In this document: positions 60,778 to 64,000 of the stretch, piece after piece
Position numbering within the stretch: position 1 is the first letter of the stretch
How the letters are laid out: each line of letters begins with the position of its first letter
Source of the DNA: Pelodera strongyloides
Lineage: Eukaryota > Nematoda > Chromadorea > Rhabditida > Rhabditidae
Reading direction: 5' to 3'
Length of the DNA: 64,000 nucleotides
Assembly: GCA_036852015.1 (NCBI GenBank)
Contig: JAANDG010000349.1
Span: forward strand, 62,001-126,000
Position numbers and translations under genes: made by a program
The notes under the pieces: model-generated
What the model was told of the DNA's origin: nothing
The model's database searches: none
The model's input: the letters and a program-made list of their open reading frames with translations, nothing else

Positions 60778-63700
60778 ATGGGTGATAGTGTGGATGTGTG
60801 CATCCCACCGTCTCAACAACAACACCTTCAGGTGGAGCAAATGAATGGTCGGTTTTTACTCTATATAGACTTCTTTATCGATAGGAGTTTCTTTAGCTGG
60901 TATTGATTTTTATTACTCATTTCCTGTTTTTCCAGACGCTGAAATAGAACGGCGGAGTCCCGAATTGGGAGAAGAAAATTATACGGACGATTCACCACGA
61001 AGGCATTCTTTTCACGGTGCTACTAAGGTATTTACATAATTGCAAAACGCTTGCAATCAGAACAACAGCGACACTGTTTTTTTTTGGACGAACATACATG
61101 TTTCTGAGTGACTATGACTCAGAATGAATCTTAGGAAACATTGTGAATCATTAAAGAGCCGTTCGCCTGGGACAACAAATAACTATTTAGTATTCGAACG
61201 CATTTTTTTTTGTAAATGCAATATAATATTGCGGAATAATAATGACCAATTTTTAGTTCGAAAACGGAGAGGCGTCCAGTGACAGTCGGAAGACGGTGCC
61301 TGCCGACAAGATCACTCGCATGCGGGAGAAAGGACTGGTGATGCAAGCGAACAAGAGACCCACTGACTTCATGTTCATTAAGACCCTCGGAGAAGGCGCC
61401 TACAGTACGGTAAGTGCAAAAAATATTATTTATTCAAATCAATGCGGCATGTGGATGCCCAAGTGCAATATGAATTAGTCCTGCTTAGGTCTATCTCGCA
61501 AGGGAGGTCGAGTCGCGTCGCGAGTACGCCATTAAAGTCATTGGAAAAGAACTGCTCCTGCGGCACCAAAAGAATGGCGAGGATACGGTGGAAAATCTAA
61601 AGCGAGAAAAGGATATTATGGCAGATCTGACTTACGAACACGGTGGACATCCGTTTGTTGTCACTCTCTACTGCACATTCCAAGACGCTGAGAGACTATG
61701 TGAGTTGTGCTCACTTTCTAGCTCGTCCAAACGTTTTATTTTAATAATGCTATTTTCTAAAAAAGCAAGCAACTACACATGTAAACGAAACATGTCTAAA
61801 GTGTTTGGTAGCAGAACAATTCAGACATCCGGTTTATCTCACTTTGTAACTCGGTGTTTCAAAGCTAAGTTCAGATTTCGCCATGTCGTATTGCAAGAAA
61901 GGCGATCTCCTGGACGCTCTGAACCGGGTTGGGTGCTTCGATGTTGCCACGTCACGTTTCTATACTGCCGAAATTGTTTCCGGATTGCAATTCCTTCACA
62001 AGTAAGCTGATGCAAATTCATGATGTTTATACTTCAAGTCTGCATCTTTGTGATATACTCAGAAGATCAACAATCAAAGAGTAAGAAACAAATCTTAGGA
62101 GCGGGGTGGTACACCGCGATCTCAAGCCGGAAAACATTCTCTTTCAAGAATCTGGACATATCTGCCTGACGGATTTTGGATCGGCAAAACTCTTTAAGAA
62201 AACCGGTAAGTACAATCATATTTGTTTGGCATGCTTTATTATCTGCATGTAAACCTTGACCGTGTTTAGAATATAATGGTTTTTAGTTAATATTAAAAGT
62301 AATCCACGGATCGCGTAACAAAACAAATAAGTTAATACAGCACTTCTTGCATGTCTTACAATTGTTTTCTAGATGTGGAAAAGCCGCTAATCAAGGGTGT
62401 AGAAACGCAAGAGGAGAACACCGGCTGCACACAACGAAGGAGCACATTCGTTGGAACCGCTCAATACGTGTCGCCTGAAATGCTGAGTGGAGGTGTTGTT
62501 GGACCAGCGTAAGTTGTTTAGTTTTATCTGATTATTTATTCTACTGATATGGTTCCGTTTATTCCTAAGTACACCAAGCATTTCAGATGCGATTTCTGGG
62601 CGCTTGGAGCCATTGTCTTCCAAATGCTGTCCGGTCAACCCCCCTTCCGCGCGGTCAACGATTTTCATCTAATGAAGAAGATTCAAAATCTCGACTTCAC
62701 ATACCCAGATGGATTCCCCGATGAACCGAGGGACCTTGTTTCCAAGATGCTGGTGAGGAAAACCACAGATATTCATGCGCCACAGATATTCATTGTGAGC
62801 AGAGTGGCATATAAGTCATTGTGACCATAATTCCTGTTTAATTTATTGCTGAGTCTAAAAAATTTACCCGGATATTTAGATACTCGAACCCACTGAGCGC
62901 ATGGGATGCTCCGATTGCGGTGACATCGATGCCATTATGGAGCATCCGTTCTTTGAGGATATTGATTGGGACATTCTCCCAGAACTGGAACCGCCCGCAC
63001 TGCATCCATTTGTGCCGGCACAGGGCGATGAACCGGCATGCTACTCGGAACTAACCATTGAACCAGGTTTCGACGAAAAGGCCATTGCGAGACTTCTGGG
63101 CTTCAACGAGTTTGCTGCTATGTAAGTCCACGCTCTTCACTGTGAAAGTTCAGGCAGCAGTTTCCAAACATTTGTTGAGCCCTTTGGGATGAAATGTTTG
63201 CGTTTCGAATTATAAAACAAAAAGCCCCAAAACGCAATATTAATTTTAATAACATTCACGCATTTGTAGTTCCACCGGAATCTCAATACCAGAGGAGCTG
63301 GTGAATGATACCTTTGTGCCACCCATGCAGAACGGATCTGAACTACCATCATCCAGCACAACTCCCGCGCTCAATGAGAGTCTACCTGGGTATATATGAA
63401 TCATTTCTTTACACACAACTTAAATCCACGATTGTTACTTTATGACACAAAAGTTTTTATTCGGTCTCTCCACAAAAGTCTGGCCAGCTATTAAATAAAC
63501 TGTATACTACTGCAATAGTTCACTAATGGCATAATTACATCAGCTTGCAGAAATAAATGTGGTAATATTAGCGCTTTAAATGACTTATGAGTATCTTCTA
63601 CCGAACTTATGGTCATATATGTCCTTTGTGATGTATTCACTGTTTACCTATCTTTATGTGTTTACTTTTTCGAAATAATTTGCATTTTTAGTTGTCGCAG

Positions 63701-64000
63701 ACCACATGAAGCTGCATATCCACAGCCTGACAGAAGCCAACTCAGACTGCAGAAATTGGAAAGGCAGAGAGAATCACACCCATACCATAAGTGAGCGGAT
63801 ACTAGAAATCTCTCGAAAATAAAATTCGAATCACAAAGCTCATTCTCGTTAATTTTGGTCCTAGTGGCTAAACAAATTAGATTCGAAATATATTTGCTCA
63901 CAAAATTGTTCGGGTCAGCATATCTGCTTGCTGCTAAACCAGTATCTTTTGCTCATTTAGGTTTGTTGACGAGAACTTGATCCTGAAATCTGGATTCCTT
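60778..64000 (+). CDS. pdk-1: 3-phosphoinositide-dependent protein kinase 1 (PDK1), 3' partial
   Basis: Twelve phase-consistent exons: 60778-60847, 60936-61027, 61257-61409, 61489-61699, 61875-62001, 62099-62205, 62373-62508, 62587-62752, 62880-63121, 63270-63389, 63692-63790 and 63961 to the edge; about 416 residues seen. The AGC kinase phosphorylates the activation loops of Akt, S6K and SGK downstream of PI3K. Visible: Gly loop GEGAYST (99-105), catalytic Lys121 (YAIKV), HRDLKPEN (223-230), DFG (243-245), and the PDK1 signature [13 protein letters not shown] at 278-290. A C-lobe CDFWALG follows. The last exon begins the PH domain ([13 protein letters not shown]) and is cut by the window. 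The activation-loop phosphoacceptor position is Thr278 where human PDK1 has Ser241. The loop contains an insert (about 254-274). The ATG follows atatttcag directly, so an upstream leader exon or trans-splicing is likely. Confidence 0.95.

Overview
The window looks like nuclear DNA of an animal, most probably a nematode. It is AT-rich. Genes are split into many short exons with GT donors and T-rich ttttcag/tttag acceptors. Several coding regions begin directly after an acceptor-like sequence, which would suit trans-splicing. The gene families (beta-lactamase-like LACT, PAN/Apple plus thrombospondin-type protein, orphan 7TM receptor, PDK1) are all common in nematodes. I cannot name the species. 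Exon models were built by hand from splice consensus and reading-frame phase.

Layout: (1) 1-12.7 kb: no gene I can support. (2) 12.7-16.9 kb, plus: a 12-exon rhodopsin-like 7TM receptor of about 422 residues. (3) 17.1-18.9 kb: two TTAA-flanked non-autonomous elements, one an almost perfect 481-bp snap-back palindrome. (4) 19.4-20.2 kb, minus: the 3' part of an unrecognised gene for a Cys-containing protein with a Ser/Pro-rich tail. (5) 22.8-30.05 kb: a shortened Maverick/Polinton with 210-bp terminal inverted repeats and a 6-bp target duplication. It keeps an intact integrase (zinc ribbon, DDE core, chromodomain) and a coiled-coil ORF. Its DNA polymerase B lacks the N-terminal part, its capsid-type gene has an in-frame stop, and its adenain-like protease is interrupted. 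Between the left TIR and the element's own genes lies a GC-richer, six-exon gene of cellular appearance on the minus strand. (6) 31.5-34.6 kb, minus: a 10-exon beta-lactamase-like protein. (7) 38.3-47.6 kb, plus: a 17-exon secreted PAN/acidic/TSP1-like protein of about 746 residues; a Penelope-like retroelement (43351-45612, antisense, 14-bp target duplication, hammerhead-like motif) sits in intron 10. (8) 47.6-60.8 kb: mostly empty, with an 836-bp hAT-type non-autonomous element at 54841-55676. (9) 60.8 kb to the right edge, plus: PDK1 kinase, twelve exons seen, truncated at the start of the PH domain.

The host genes do not form an obvious pathway. PDK1 is the PI3K/insulin-signalling master kinase; the others are a receptor, a secreted matrix-type protein and a secreted or membrane-anchored lactamase-fold protein. 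The most unusual object is the Maverick derivative: nearly identical TIRs and an intact integrase suggest recent mobility, while its virion and replication genes are broken and it carries an intron-bearing cargo gene. No rRNA or CRISPR array is visible and no tRNA could be supported by eye.
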